Assembly: GCA_902522465.1 (NCBI GenBank)
Contig: CABYVV010000001.1
Span: forward strand, 154,060 to 218,059
Source: an uncultured Alphaproteobacteria bacterium
Lineage (GTDB): Bacteria > Pseudomonadota > Alphaproteobacteria > Methylaequorales > Methylaequoraceae
Length of the DNA stretch: 64,000 nt
Direction of reading: 5' to 3'
Both the position numbers and the translations under genes were made by a program. Under the pieces are notes generated by a model. The model ran no database searches. It saw only the letters and a list, made by a program, of their open reading frames with translations, and was not told where the DNA came from. Position 1 is the stretch's first letter. Each line of letters starts with the position of its first letter. This document shows, in pieces, positions 28,503-41,197 of this stretch.

Positions 28503-29910
28503 GTTTGATTTTCCTTATAATTTTAGAGGTAGATTTTCCCTTTACACATTTAATTAGGTTTACTCTACCTCCCCACTTTTTGACTTCCCTATGACCAACC
28601 ACTTCATTAATTGAATAATCGTCACCCTTAAATATTATCTTGGGTTTTATGATTTTAATTAAATTTAAGGGTGTTTTTTCGTCAAAAATAACAATGCGGT
28701 CAATAAAATTAAAATTTTTAAGTATTTCTGATCTTTCTTTTTCATTGAGAATTGGTCTATCTTTTCCCTTAATCTTCTTAATTGAATCGTCACTATTTAG
28801 ACCGAGAATAAGAAAATCGCATTTTTTTCTAGCTTCTTTCAAGTAATGTATGTGACCTTGATGAATCAAATCAAAACAACCATTAGTGAAACCAATTTTC
28901 TTATTGAATGTTTTTTTTAACATATTTTGAATTTGATCAATTGTACATATTTTTTCATTAGGATTTGAATCTAATAAATCAGACTGACTCACAACTGTAG
29001 TGCCGAACTTACCTACAGCAATTCCAGCCGCATCATTTGCTATCTCAGTTGCATTTGGCAAAGATTTGCCTTTAGCTAAACCGGATGCAATATATGCTAA
29101 AACTGTGTCGCCAGCACCAGAGACATCATAAACCTCTCTTGCCCTTGAGGGCAAATGGATGTTTTTTTTATTATCTACTATAGAGATACCCTCAGAACTT
29201 CTTGTAGTTACGATTGTGTTAAAATTAAATTTTTTGATTAACTTATTAGATAAATTTACAACTGTTCTCTCTGATCCTAAAACTTTATCATCATGATTTG
29301 AAGCCTCGAGTAATTCTTTGAAATTTGGTGTAATTATATCTGCACCTTTATACGCAGTAAAATCTGCTTTTTTAGGATCAACTATTATTTTTTTATTTTT
29401 TTTTTTTGATATTTTGATAATTTCTTTTAATACTGAATTAGTGAGCATGCCTTTATTATAATCAGAAATAACTACTACATCACAAAAATCGATTTTATTA
29501 TCAAATTTTGTCAAAATTTTTTTCTCAATTATTGTGTCAATAGGATCTATAATCTCTTTATCTACCCTCAATATTTGTTGATTATTTGAAACAAATCTTA
29601 TTTTTTTTGTAGTACATCTTTTCTTATCAATTATTAGGTCATGGGTTAATTTTTTAGTTTCTCCAAGTAGCTTCCTTAAAACTCTGTAGTCTTCATCATT
29701 ACCTGAAATAGAAATGATGTGGCAAATACTTCCAGCTGCACAGACATTTCTAGCTACATTGCCACAACCTCCTAAAACTTCGTATTTATTATCATTTATT
29801 TTCAAAACTGGAATAGGCGCTTCAGGTGAAATTCTTCTTACATCTCCGTGAGAATAAGAATCAAGTATTATATCACCTAAACAAAGTACCTTGCCATCAT
29901 TATTAGTCAT
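28492..29910 (-). CDS. hldE: Bifunctional heptose-7-phosphate kinase / heptose-1-phosphate adenylyltransferase
   Basis: Two steps of ADP-heptose synthesis for the lipopolysaccharide inner core. The first ~310 of 472 residues are a PfkB-type kinase ([45 protein letters not shown]). The C-terminal part is a nucleotidyltransferase ([26 protein letters not shown]). I chose ATG 29910, which overlaps the UDP-sugar gene by 8 bases. The pathway also needs GmhA, GmhB and HldD, which are not in the window; the neighbouring HAD enzyme could supply phosphatase activity. Confidence 0.95.
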   Translation of the reverse strand: MTNNDGKVLCLGDIILDSYSHGDVRRISPEAPIPVLKINDNKYEVLGGCGNVARNVCAAGSICHIISISGNDEDYRVLRKLLGETKKLTHDLIIDKKRCTTKKIRFVSNNQQILRVDKEIIDPIDTIIEKKILTKFDNKIDFCDVVVISDYNKGMLTNSVLKEIIKISKKKNKKIIVDPKKADFTAYKGADIITPNFKELLEASNHDDKVLGSERTVVNLSNKLIKKFNFNTIVTTRSSEGISIVDNKKNIHLPSRAREVYDVSGAGDTVLAYIASGLAKGKSLPNATEIANDAAGIAVGKFGTTVVSQSDLLDSNPNEKICTIDQIQNMLKKTFNKKIGFTNGCFDLIHQGHIHYLKEARKKCDFLILGLNSDDSIKKIKGKDRPILNEKERSEILKNFNFIDRIVIFDEKTPLNLIKIIKPKIIFKGDDYSINEVVGHREVKKWGGRVNLIKCVKGKSTSKIIRKIKHGT

Positions 29911-30853
29911 TTTTATCTCCTTTAAGAAGTAGATCAAAATACTCTACTGTTTTTTTTAATCCTGAGAGTCTATTAAACTTTGGTGACCACCTTAACTTTT
30001 TTTCAGCAAGTGATATATCAGGGCATCTCATCTGTGGGTCATCTGAAGGGAGTTTTTCATGAATTATTTTTGATTTACTTCCAGTAAGATCAATTATCTC
30101 TTTAGCCAATTCAATAATTGATATTTCACTTGGATTTCCAAGGTTAATTGGACCAGAAAATTTTTCTTTCTTCATCATCAACAAAATTCCGTCTATCAAG
30201 TCATCTATATAACAAAAAGATCTAGTCTGCCGACCCTCGCCATAAACTGTGATATTCTTATTTTTTAGAGCTTGTAAAATGAAATTTGATACCACTCTCC
30301 CATCGTTTGGCTGCATTCTAGGTCCAAAGGTATTAAATATCCTTATCACTTTTATATCTAAATTATGTTGTCTTTTATAATCCCAAAAAATTGTTTCAGC
30401 GCATCTTTTTCCTTCATCATAACAGGCTCTGGGTCCCTCTATACTTACTGCACCTTTGTATGACTCTTTTTGAGGGTGTATTTCAGGATCACCATAAATT
30501 TCAGAAGTAGAAGCTTGCATTATTCTTGCTTTGGTTCTCTTTGCTAAACCAAGCATATTTATAGCTCCATGTACGCAAGTCTTGACAGTTTGTACAGGAT
30601 CATTTTGGTAATGAATAGGAGAGGCAGGACAAGCAAAATTATATATCTCATCAACTTCTACATATAATGGAAAGGTAACGTCATGCCTTAATAGTTCAAA
30701 GTTTTTATTATTATAAATTCTTTTTAAGTTATCCTCACTCCCGGTATAGAAATTATCACAGCAAATCACATAGTTACCCTCTTTTATTAATGATTCACAT
30801 AAAAAAGATCCTATAAAACCAGCTCCTCCTGTTACTAAAACTCTTTTTTTCAT
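29903..30853 (-). CDS. UDP-glucuronate decarboxylase (UDP-xylose synthase)
   Basis: Extended short-chain dehydrogenase that makes UDP-xylose from UDP-glucuronate. The 316 residues show [16 protein letters not shown], the conserved [20 protein letters not shown] block, [18 protein letters not shown], and the catalytic tyrosine and lysine in [33 protein letters not shown] is also diagnostic of this family rather than of GalE. It overlaps the preceding DUF2141 gene by 4 bases and hldE by 8, indicating a cell-surface sugar operon. Confidence 0.92.
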   Translation of the reverse strand: MKKRVLVTGGAGFIGSFLCESLIKEGNYVICCDNFYTGSEDNLKRIYNNKNFELLRHDVTFPLYVEVDEIYNFACPASPIHYQNDPVQTVKTCVHGAINMLGLAKRTKARIMQASTSEIYGDPEIHPQKESYKGAVSIEGPRACYDEGKRCAETIFWDYKRQHNLDIKVIRIFNTFGPRMQPNDGRVVSNFILQALKNKNITVYGEGRQTRSFCYIDDLIDGILLMMKKEKFSGPINLGNPSEISIIELAKEIIDLTGSKSKIIHEKLPSDDPQMRCPDISLAEKKLRWSPKFNRLSGLKKTVEYFDLLLKGDKND

Positions 30854-31275
30854 CTTAATTCAATATTTAATTCTATTTCCTGAGAAGCACCCACAAATAC
30901 AGAAGCATCCTCAAATTTCGGAGGTCCTAAAAATACAGGTGCATTCCTGCTAAAACCATATCTTTCAGTGGGTATTGCTAAGAAGGAATCAAATTCGTTA
31001 TTCGAATTCTTATCATGAAATATTGCAACAGCATAATATGCTTCATCTAAATTTTGTATAACAAGTCCATTTTTTAGAACTTCAGATACCTCTATATAAC
31101 CACCTATGATTTTTCCTTTTTCATCTGGGAAATCATTTGGACTGTTGTATATTCCGTAGTGAATAGCACCTTTTTTTTCTTTTATATTTGAAATCTTAAT
31201 TTTTAATTTTCCCGCAAAAGAGTTAGTGTAAAATATCAAAAATAAAAAAGTCAAAATTATTGTTTTAATTTTCAT
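30850..31275 (-). CDS. DUF2141 exported protein
   Basis: A secreted protein of 141 residues with signal peptide [20 protein letters not shown] and a beta-rich body typical of DUF2141: [34 protein letters not shown], then [21 protein letters not shown] chose ATG 31275 because the earlier in-frame ATG at 31308 adds residues that would spoil the signal peptide. Function is unknown. It overlaps the UDP-xylose synthase start by 4 bases and starts back to back with the SYLF-domain gene. Confidence 0.85.
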   Translation of the reverse strand: MKIKTIILTFLFLIFYTNSFAGKLKIKISNIKEKKGAIHYGIYNSPNDFPDEKGKIIGGYIEVSEVLKNGLVIQNLDEAYYAVAIFHDKNSNNEFDSFLAIPTERYGFSRNAPVFLGPPKFEDASVFVGASQEIELNIELR

Positions 31276-31333
31276 TTTTACAATTTTTTTATTTCTTAAT
31301 AATAACAAAATTTGTATGCTAATAATATCTAAA

Positions 31334-32026
31334 ATGAGATATTACATTTTAAAAATAATATTGGTATTTTTTTATACTCTCATTTGTTGTAACCCAGCTT
31401 ATTCAAACAGTGAAAAGAAAGTTACAGCTGTTGAGCTTATACATAGTTCTGAACAATTACTAAAAAATTTAATTCCCAACGAAGAATTCAACAATTTAGA
31501 CGAGTATATCGAAAATTCCAGAGCAATTATTTTGTTTCCTGAAATTTATGAGGGAGGACTTATTTTTGGGGCAAAGGGAGGAAATGGTATCTTACTTATA
31601 AGAAGGTCTGAAAAAGAATTTTCTGGACCATTTTTTTATTCCATTGGTGGTGTTAGTTTTGGTTTGCAAATAGGAGCAAAATCAGCTCAAGTCTTAATGG
31701 CAATAATGACAAATAGAGGATTAAAATCCTTATTAAAAGAACGAGTTAAATTAGGCGTTGATGTTGATATGGCTATGATTAACACTGGTGTAGGTTATTC
31801 AGCTGAAAGTACACTAAGACTAGCAGATATTTACACTTTTTCTGATAACACCGGATTGTTTGTTGGTGGATCATTCGAAGGTACATATTTGCAACCCAGA
31901 AATGATCTAAATAATATTTTACATGGTAAAGAGTTTTCATCAGATGATATACTTAAAAAAAAGGAGATATCAAAAGGAATAGAAAGTTTGAAGAAGATCC
32001 TCAATAATATTAATAATTACAAATAG
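31334..32026 (+). CDS. SYLF-domain (Ysc84-like) exported lipid-binding protein
   Basis: The 230 residues have a signal peptide (MRYYILKIILVFFYTLICC) and the SYLF/Ysc84 domain: IENSRAIILFPEIYEGGLIFG, GNGILLIRR, SIGGVSFGLQIGAKSAQVLM, and VDVDMAMINTGVGYSAE. Homologues bind phosphoinositides in eukaryotes; in bacteria they are thought to be periplasmic lipid-binding proteins, role unclear. I chose ATG 31334 for the clean signal peptide; ATG 31316 is in frame. Its stop overlaps the GTG start of the CbiX-like gene by one base, so the two are coupled. Confidence 0.88.
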   Translation: MRYYILKIILVFFYTLICCNPAYSNSEKKVTAVELIHSSEQLLKNLIPNEEFNNLDEYIENSRAIILFPEIYEGGLIFGAKGGNGILLIRRSEKEFSGPFFYSIGGVSFGLQIGAKSAQVLMAIMTNRGLKSLLKERVKLGVDVDMAMINTGVGYSAESTLRLADIYTFSDNTGLFVGGSFEGTYLQPRNDLNNILHGKEFSSDDILKKKEISKGIESLKKILNNINNYK

Positions 32027-32742
32027 TGGCTAAGGATCAAGCAATTATATTATGTGGTCATGGATCAAGAAATTCTACTCATGTAAAAGATTTTTTAGAT
32101 CTTAAAAATAAATTAAAAGAAAAAGTAAAAGATATCGACCTTTATCATTGCTTTATTGAAATTAATGAACCTTCAATAGAAATTTGCATAAAAGAAAATA
32201 TAAAACATTATAAAAAATTATATTTTTTTCCGTTATTGCTTTTCGAAGGCAGACATTTAGTAGAAGATATTAATAGAAAATTAAAAAAAATATCAGAGAA
32301 AGAAAATACAAGAATTTTAATTATTAATAAGCTCTCATTAATCAATGATCTACTTCCTATGTTTTTTAATATCATAAAAAAGTTTCACCCCAATGGTTAT
32401 GACTTTTTTATTACTTCATGCTCTTACAGTAAAAAAGATAAAGTTATAGATGAACTCAAGTCATATACTGAGAAACTATCAAAGAAGCTTAAAATTAAAA
32501 AAAAAATTTTTCATTTTGTAGGTGATGAGAAGAATGTTTTATCAAAAATAGAAAACTTCAAAAGAGAGCCAAGGATATTACTTCATCCAGTTTTCTTTTT
32601 TGATGGGTTTTTATACAAAAAGAATATTGAAAAACTATCTTCCATTAATCGTCTAGATAAACTTTGGCCACTTTCTCATTACGAGGACATAGTAACTTTA
32701 ATTTCCAAAAAATTAATTCAGGGTCTTAACACTCTCAATTAA
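32026..32742 (+). CDS. CbiX-like sirohydrochlorin chelatase
   Basis: Type II chelatase-like protein, 238 residues. The N-terminal half has the catalytic histidine in IILCGHGSRN, followed by CFIEINEPSIE and LYFFPLLLFEGRHLVEDI, the pattern of CbiX/SirB. The second half repeats the fold loosely (RILLHPVFFFDGFLYK). Sirohydrochlorin metalation with iron or cobalt is the family role; a nearby methylase-like gene (33311-34003) fits such a pathway. It starts with GTG 32026. Its last 30 bases overlap the convergent ankyrin gene. Confidence 0.82.
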   Translation: MAKDQAIILCGHGSRNSTHVKDFLDLKNKLKEKVKDIDLYHCFIEINEPSIEICIKENIKHYKKLYFFPLLLFEGRHLVEDINRKLKKISEKENTRILIINKLSLINDLLPMFFNIIKKFHPNGYDFFITSCSYSKKDKVIDELKSYTEKLSKKLKIKKKIFHFVGDEKNVLSKIENFKREPRILLHPVFFFDGFLYKKNIEKLSSINRLDKLWPLSHYEDIVTLISKKLIQGLNTLN

Positions 32743-33288
32743 TTTTTTAACAATTAAATTTCTTGATTCGTTGGAATAATCAAAAATTGTTTTACCAGAG
32801 AAATCGGTTAAATCCTTATCAATTTCTTTTTTGACAAGTATATTTATAGCATTAATATTGTCCTTCTCAATGCTATGCATCAGTGCAGTCATTCCAACTG
32901 CGTCCTGAAAATTAATATTTACTCCACTCTCTAAAATGTCATCAATAAGTGAATATTTATTGAGAGATACATAATAAATTAAAATAGATGAATTTTTTAA
33001 AATCTTGATTTTTGGGTTTGCACCTTTACTAATTAAGAGTTTAAACATTTTTTTATCATTATTTGACAATGCATATGCTAAAGCAACCAAATTACTCGAA
33101 TCTTTATAATTAACAGATGCATCTTTGTCCAACATCTCTTCAACTTTTTGATATCTTTTTTTTTTTACTGCTGTCATAAAGACCCTATCAATTAATATGT
33201 CGCTTTCATCAACAGAAAATACTTTTTTCTCAGTAATTATGACAAAGAAAAAAATAAAAATAAAAAAAAAATGGTTTTTTTTGATCAT
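32713..33288 (-). CDS. Exported ankyrin-repeat protein
   Basis: A secreted protein of 191 residues. The start MIKKNHFFFIFIFFFVIIT is a signal peptide. About four ankyrin repeats follow, visible as VALAYALSNNDKKMFKLLI with SKGANPKI, then SGVNINFQDAVGMTALMHSI and DKDLTDFSGKTIFDYS. Such proteins hold other proteins in the periplasm; no target is visible. I chose ATG 33288 (an ATG at 33327 adds 13 residues). Its 3' end overlaps the CbiX-like gene by 30 bases and its start lies 22 bases from the divergent methylase gene. Confidence 0.82.
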   Translation of the reverse strand: MIKKNHFFFIFIFFFVIITEKKVFSVDESDILIDRVFMTAVKKKRYQKVEEMLDKDASVNYKDSSNLVALAYALSNNDKKMFKLLISKGANPKIKILKNSSILIYYVSLNKYSLIDDILESGVNINFQDAVGMTALMHSIEKDNINAINILVKKEIDKDLTDFSGKTIFDYSNESRNLIVKKLIESVKTLN

Positions 33289-33310
33289 TTTTGCATATTC
33301 ATAAATATAT

Positions 33311-34003
33311 ATGATCTCACAAACCACAAAAAAAATCTATATAATTGGTACTAATCCCTTAGATATATCTGATTGCACTCTTTATGCATTAAAAAAGATC
33401 AATGACTCAAACCTAATAATTATTCCAAAAAAATTTAAAAAAAAATTTATTAACTCAATAAAGTTGGATCATCATCAAATAATATATGAAGAAGACCTTT
33501 CAATCACAAATGGAAAAAAGCTATGGAAAAAGATCACTAAACTACTTTCCTCGTATGAAGTCATAACTCATTTAGTTGATGGTGACCCATATATTGATGG
33601 TTTAGGATACCAGGAGTTACTTTTCTTTAATAATCACAAGTTAGATTGCGAAATAATACCAGGTGTTGTCAAAGTTATTGATTGTTTAAATTTAAACTCA
33701 GATTTGCTTACTGATAGAGATAAAAACTCTTCAGTAACATTTGTAAAACAATTTAACAAAAGAAGAGTGGCTAATCTATTCTACAATTTTTATTTTGAGA
33801 AATTGCTAATATTTTTAAAACACGAAAAAGAATATAACGAAATGAATGAGATCTTATTAGGGTCAAATAAGAAAAATAAATTTACGATTCGTTTACCAAT
33901 TAAAAATAAATTAAAAAAAATAAATTTAAATTATAAACAAAAAGGGCTTAAAAATTTGAATTTTCCTACTTATATAATAATCGATAATGGTGAAAAAATA
34001 TAA
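33311..34003 (+). CDS. Divergent tetrapyrrole methylase (SUMT/CobA-like)
   Basis: A 230-residue protein resembling uroporphyrinogen-III C-methyltransferases. The N terminus (IYIIGTNPLDISDCTLYALK) corresponds to the family VGAGPGDPELLTLKAL loop, with GTNPLD replacing the glycines. HLVDGDPYIDGLGYQELLFF corresponds to the GGDPFIFGRGGEE region, and EIIPGVVKVIDCLN to VVPGVTSA. It is therefore a tetrapyrrole methylase fold, but with altered SAM loop, so activity is uncertain. It follows the CbiX-like gene in orientation, split by the antisense ankyrin gene, and overlaps sco1 by 17 bases. SUMT feeding sirohaem is my best guess. Confidence 0.65.
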   Translation: MISQTTKKIYIIGTNPLDISDCTLYALKKINDSNLIIIPKKFKKKFINSIKLDHHQIIYEEDLSITNGKKLWKKITKLLSSYEVITHLVDGDPYIDGLGYQELLFFNNHKLDCEIIPGVVKVIDCLNLNSDLLTDRDKNSSVTFVKQFNKRRVANLFYNFYFEKLLIFLKHEKEYNEMNEILLGSNKKNKFTIRLPIKNKLKKINLNYKQKGLKNLNFPTYIIIDNGEKI

Positions 34004-34574
34004 ATCAATATTTAAAAAAAATGCTTTAATGATGGCTTCCATTATAATTGTATTAATCATTTCAATATTTCTAATTGATCAAATTAAATCGAGACAGGCC
34101 AACAAAAATTTTAATATTGGTGGAAACTTTATTTTAACTAATCAGTATGGTTTAGAGTATAACTCGAAACAAATAAAAAAAAAAAAACTGATTTATTTTG
34201 GGTACACATTTTGTCCAGATGTTTGTCCATTTGATGTTTTAAAGCTCTCTAATTTTTTGGATTCAAACCCAAATTTAAAAGATGATGTAGAATTTATTTT
34301 TATTACAGTAGATCCAGAAAGGGATAAGACGGAACAAATAAAGAGTTTTTTGGAAAATTTTAACCCTTCAATTATTGGTTTAACAGGTTCGAAAAGTCAG
34401 GTGGAAAGGGTTATTAGGGATTACAGAATTTTCGTTAGAATTAACGGTTCAAAAGATGATGACAATTATCTTGTTGATCATAGCTCTTTGTTTTTTCTGA
34501 TTGATCAAGAGGATAACTATATTTCACATTTTAGACCAGATGATTTTAAAAAAAACGTGGATAAGTTTTTCTAG
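33987..34574 (+). CDS. Sco1/SenC-type copper chaperone
   Basis: Thioredoxin-fold membrane-anchored protein that helps assemble the CuA centre of cytochrome c oxidase. The 195 residues start with a membrane anchor (MASIIIVLIISIFLIDQI), then YFGYTFCPDVCPFD with the CxxxC copper cysteines, ITVDPERDKTEQ and VDHSSLFFLI with the third copper ligand histidine. The anchor without a cleavage site fits inner membrane topology. ATG 33987 overlaps the methylase-like gene by 17 bases. It may cooperate with the PCu(A)C protein. Confidence 0.9.
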   Translation: MVKKYKSIFKKNALMMASIIIVLIISIFLIDQIKSRQANKNFNIGGNFILTNQYGLEYNSKQIKKKKLIYFGYTFCPDVCPFDVLKLSNFLDSNPNLKDDVEFIFITVDPERDKTEQIKSFLENFNPSIIGLTGSKSQVERVIRDYRIFVRINGSKDDDNYLVDHSSLFFLIDQEDNYISHFRPDDFKKNVDKFF

Positions 34575-36445
34575 AAAAAATTGTCTAGAATAGATTCAAA
34601 TACATTTTTTTTTGGCTCTCTTTTTGACTTTTCGATAAGATTTTTGATCTTCCTTTTGTTTTCAAGAGCTGATTCTGTTGAAGTTATTTCGTAATTTAAA
34701 GCGCGCGGTTGTATGTTTAAGTGAGCTTTTTTCATAAATTCACTCCACAATAATGCTGGCGCTGTACCTCCTGTGATTTTTTCCATAGGAGAATCATCAT
34801 CATTTCCAAACCAAACTCCAACTACAATATTTGATGTAAACCCTACAAACCAAGCATCTCTTAATGACTGACTAGTTCCAGTTTTTCCGGCAGCAGGTCT
34901 ATTTATTTTAGCTTGTTTTCCTGTTCCAGTCTTTATTGTCTCCTCCATCATTTTAGTCATTATTCTTACAGTGCTCGAATCTAAAATTTTACCAGGACCT
35001 TGAATCTTTCTTGTAAAAAGATTTTTCCCGTCAGTATTCTCAATTGATCTTATTCCATGAACAAATACCCCGTTACCATTATTTGCTAGAACATCATAAG
35101 CTGCTGTAAGTTCAAGAAGATTTACTTCTGAGGTTCCCAAAGCTAAAGAAGGTGTATTTAATATTGGGCTATTAATACCCATATTTCTTGCCATTTGAAT
35201 TACTTTATCTCTTCCAATGTTTTCAGATATTTTCACTGCTACCGTGTTGATTGATTTAGAAAAAGCATCTTGAACACTTACCTCTCCTATATAATTATCT
35301 TTATAATTCTTAGGTGACCATCCATTAATATTTATTTTAGAATCAACCATTAAATCCTCAGGGGAAACCCCACCTTCAATCCCAGCCAGATAAACGAATA
35401 ATTTAAATGCTGATCCAGGTTGTCTTTTAGCCTGAGTAACTCTGTTAAATTGAGAGTCACCATAATCTCTCCCACCTATCATTGAAATCACACCACCATC
35501 TAAATCAAGACTTACAAGAGCTGATTGATCTGCTGATGGATAATTAGTCGTTATTTTATTTAAAGACTCTTCCGCAATTTTTTGTAACTTTACATCTAAA
35601 GTTGTTCTAACTATTAGATCTTGGTTTATTTCCCCTACGTAAGCTTTAACTCTCGGAAGCAACCAGTCAATAAAATATCTTGTACTTTTTGGAGGTGTTG
35701 TAAATTTAGCATATTTTTGATTATTGAATTTTGCTTGTTTAACTTTATCTTCAGAAATCATTCTATCTTTAGCCATGTTTTCTAAAACTAATGAGGCTCT
35801 CTCTTTAGACAAACTTTTATTAGCAATTGGATTAAACCTTGAAGGTGCTTTTAAAAGACTAGCTATAACTGCGCATTCATATAAATTTAAATCCTCAACT
35901 TTTTTATTAAAATATTTCTCTGAAGCTGCCTGAACACCGTATGTTCCAGAACCCAAATAAACTCTATTTAGATAAATACTTAAGATTTGTTTTTTTGAAA
36001 ATCTTAGTTCTAACCAGATACTTAAAATTAATTCATGGAGTTTTCTAGTGTACGAACGTTCTGGAGTGAGAAAAAGATTTTTTGCAAGTTGTTGAGTAAT
36101 TGTACTCCCACCTTGGACAATTCTTCCTTCTTTGATGTTTACATATACAGCCCTTAAAATACCACGAAAGTCGACTCCGTGATGCTGAAAAAACCTTTTA
36201 TCCTCGGTAACAATTACAGCATTAATCAAATTTTCTGGGAGATTTTGAAATTTTATAGACTTTCCGTAAATATCCCCGTAAGAGGCAATGATTCTTCCAT
36301 CCTTATCGAGAAAAGTAATGCTTGGTTGTCGAGAAATTTGGATTGATTCGGTTTCTGGTAAATTTAGAAGTGACCATGTGACTGCCATGCTTGAAAGCAA
36401 AGCAAGCCATATAAATAAAATCAGCAACCATCTTAAAGCCTTCAA
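34571..36445 (-). CDS. Penicillin-binding protein 1A (bifunctional class A)
   Basis: Glycosyltransferase and transpeptidase for peptidoglycan synthesis, anchored in the inner membrane. After the helix LLILFIWLALLSSMAVTW come glycosyltransferase motifs VTEDKRFFQHHGVDF (catalytic Glu), GGSTITQQLAKNL and NRVYLGSGTYGVQAAS. The transpeptidase has SxxK in RQPGSAFKLF, SxN in SKSINTVAVK and KTG in AAGKTGTSQ. The 624 residues are short for PBP1A (E. coli about 850), indicating missing insertion domains, as in other compact alphaproteobacteria. Its stop overlaps sco1 by 4 bases (CTAG). Confidence 0.93.
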   Translation of the reverse strand: MKALRWLLILFIWLALLSSMAVTWSLLNLPETESIQISRQPSITFLDKDGRIIASYGDIYGKSIKFQNLPENLINAVIVTEDKRFFQHHGVDFRGILRAVYVNIKEGRIVQGGSTITQQLAKNLFLTPERSYTRKLHELILSIWLELRFSKKQILSIYLNRVYLGSGTYGVQAASEKYFNKKVEDLNLYECAVIASLLKAPSRFNPIANKSLSKERASLVLENMAKDRMISEDKVKQAKFNNQKYAKFTTPPKSTRYFIDWLLPRVKAYVGEINQDLIVRTTLDVKLQKIAEESLNKITTNYPSADQSALVSLDLDGGVISMIGGRDYGDSQFNRVTQAKRQPGSAFKLFVYLAGIEGGVSPEDLMVDSKININGWSPKNYKDNYIGEVSVQDAFSKSINTVAVKISENIGRDKVIQMARNMGINSPILNTPSLALGTSEVNLLELTAAYDVLANNGNGVFVHGIRSIENTDGKNLFTRKIQGPGKILDSSTVRIMTKMMEETIKTGTGKQAKINRPAAGKTGTSQSLRDAWFVGFTSNIVVGVWFGNDDDSPMEKITGGTAPALLWSEFMKKAHLNIQPRALNYEITSTESALENKRKIKNLIEKSKREPKKNVFESILDNFF

Positions 36446-36478
36446 TTTTTTGATCCAAATATTTATGTTAAATATTTA

Positions 36479-40076
<3,598 letters not shown>

Positions 40077-40086
40077 TAGAGAACAT

Positions 40087-41196
40087 TTATGCTCGCATTT
40101 GCATTATAAGAAAAAGTGTATTTTTTAATGAAGGTCCTTCCAGGATTGTTGGTGAAGTGTTTTTTGAAAAATAAAATTTTACATTACCTTCTTTAATAAT
40201 ATTTAACACATCTAAAACATATCTAGAATTAAAATTAATGCTAAATTGTGGTCCATCATAGTCAACTTTAACTTTTTCGGTTCCAATTGATTTTTCTGAA
40301 CCAAATGAGCTTACTACACAAATATTTTTTGAAACATCAAATTTTACAGTTCTAAATTTCTCACTCGAGATTGTTGAGACTCTGTCAATGCTTTCGCTGA
40401 AGCTCTTACAATCAACAATCATGATTTGATCATTTGTTGTTGGTATAACACTTTCATAATCAGGAAATGAAGAATTGATCAATTTTGTAATAATTTTTAC
40501 TTTTCCAAGTAAAATCTTTAATCTAGTTTTTGAAAAATTTAGAATCACTTTATCTTCATATTCTTCCAAAATTTTCGATACTTCAAAAACAGTTTTCTTG
40601 GGAACTATTATACCATCAAAGCTTCCAGTAAAGTCTTTCGTAAGTGAACTTTTTGACAGTCTATGACCATCAGTGGCAACAGTCGATATAAGATTTTTGC
40701 TTAAATGAAGAAAAATACCGTTTAAATACTGCCTTGATTCATCCAAACCCATACAAAACTTACAGTTATCGATCAGTTTTTTTAATGCAAACGATTCTAA
40801 CTCAATTGTGGTCTCTAGTTCATTAATATCCATAACAGGAAAATCGTCGATGGGAAGAGAAGGCAAAGAAAATTTTGATTCCTCAAAGTAAACGTAAACT
40901 AATTCATTTTTTTCATCTTTTTGTATGCTAATCATCGATTTTTCGGGGACCTTCCTTACAATATCAAAGAATAGTTGAGACGGTATGGTAATACCTCCAG
41001 GTCTTTTTACATCAGCGGGTAACGTTTCACTTAATTCTAATGCCAGATCTGTTGCTGTTAGAACGAGTTGATTTCCTTTTTCCTCAGCAACAATTCTAAC
41101 ATTTGATAGGATTGGTATTGTATTTCTTCGTTCAACTACACTCTGAAAATGATTGAGACAGTCAAGTAAATCTTTTTTTGGAACAGAAAATTCCAT
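40087..41196 (-). CDS. dnaN: DNA polymerase III beta sliding clamp
   Basis: Ring-shaped processivity factor of the replicative polymerase. The 369 residues match the three-domain clamp, with the N-terminal VVERRNTIPILSNVRI, VATDGHRLSKSSL in the middle and the C-terminal hydrophobic-pocket end NTLFLIMQMRA (the usual end is YVVMPMRL-like). It begins one base after the dnaA stop, so dnaA, dnaN, recF and gyrB are clearly one transcription unit. Confidence 0.96.
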   Translation of the reverse strand: MEFSVPKKDLLDCLNHFQSVVERRNTIPILSNVRIVAEEKGNQLVLTATDLALELSETLPADVKRPGGITIPSQLFFDIVRKVPEKSMISIQKDEKNELVYVYFEESKFSLPSLPIDDFPVMDINELETTIELESFALKKLIDNCKFCMGLDESRQYLNGIFLHLSKNLISTVATDGHRLSKSSLTKDFTGSFDGIIVPKKTVFEVSKILEEYEDKVILNFSKTRLKILLGKVKIITKLINSSFPDYESVIPTTNDQIMIVDCKSFSESIDRVSTISSEKFRTVKFDVSKNICVVSSFGSEKSIGTEKVKVDYDGPQFSINFNSRYVLDVLNIIKEGNVKFYFSKNTSPTILEGPSLKNTLFLIMQMRA

Positions 41197-41197
41197 T

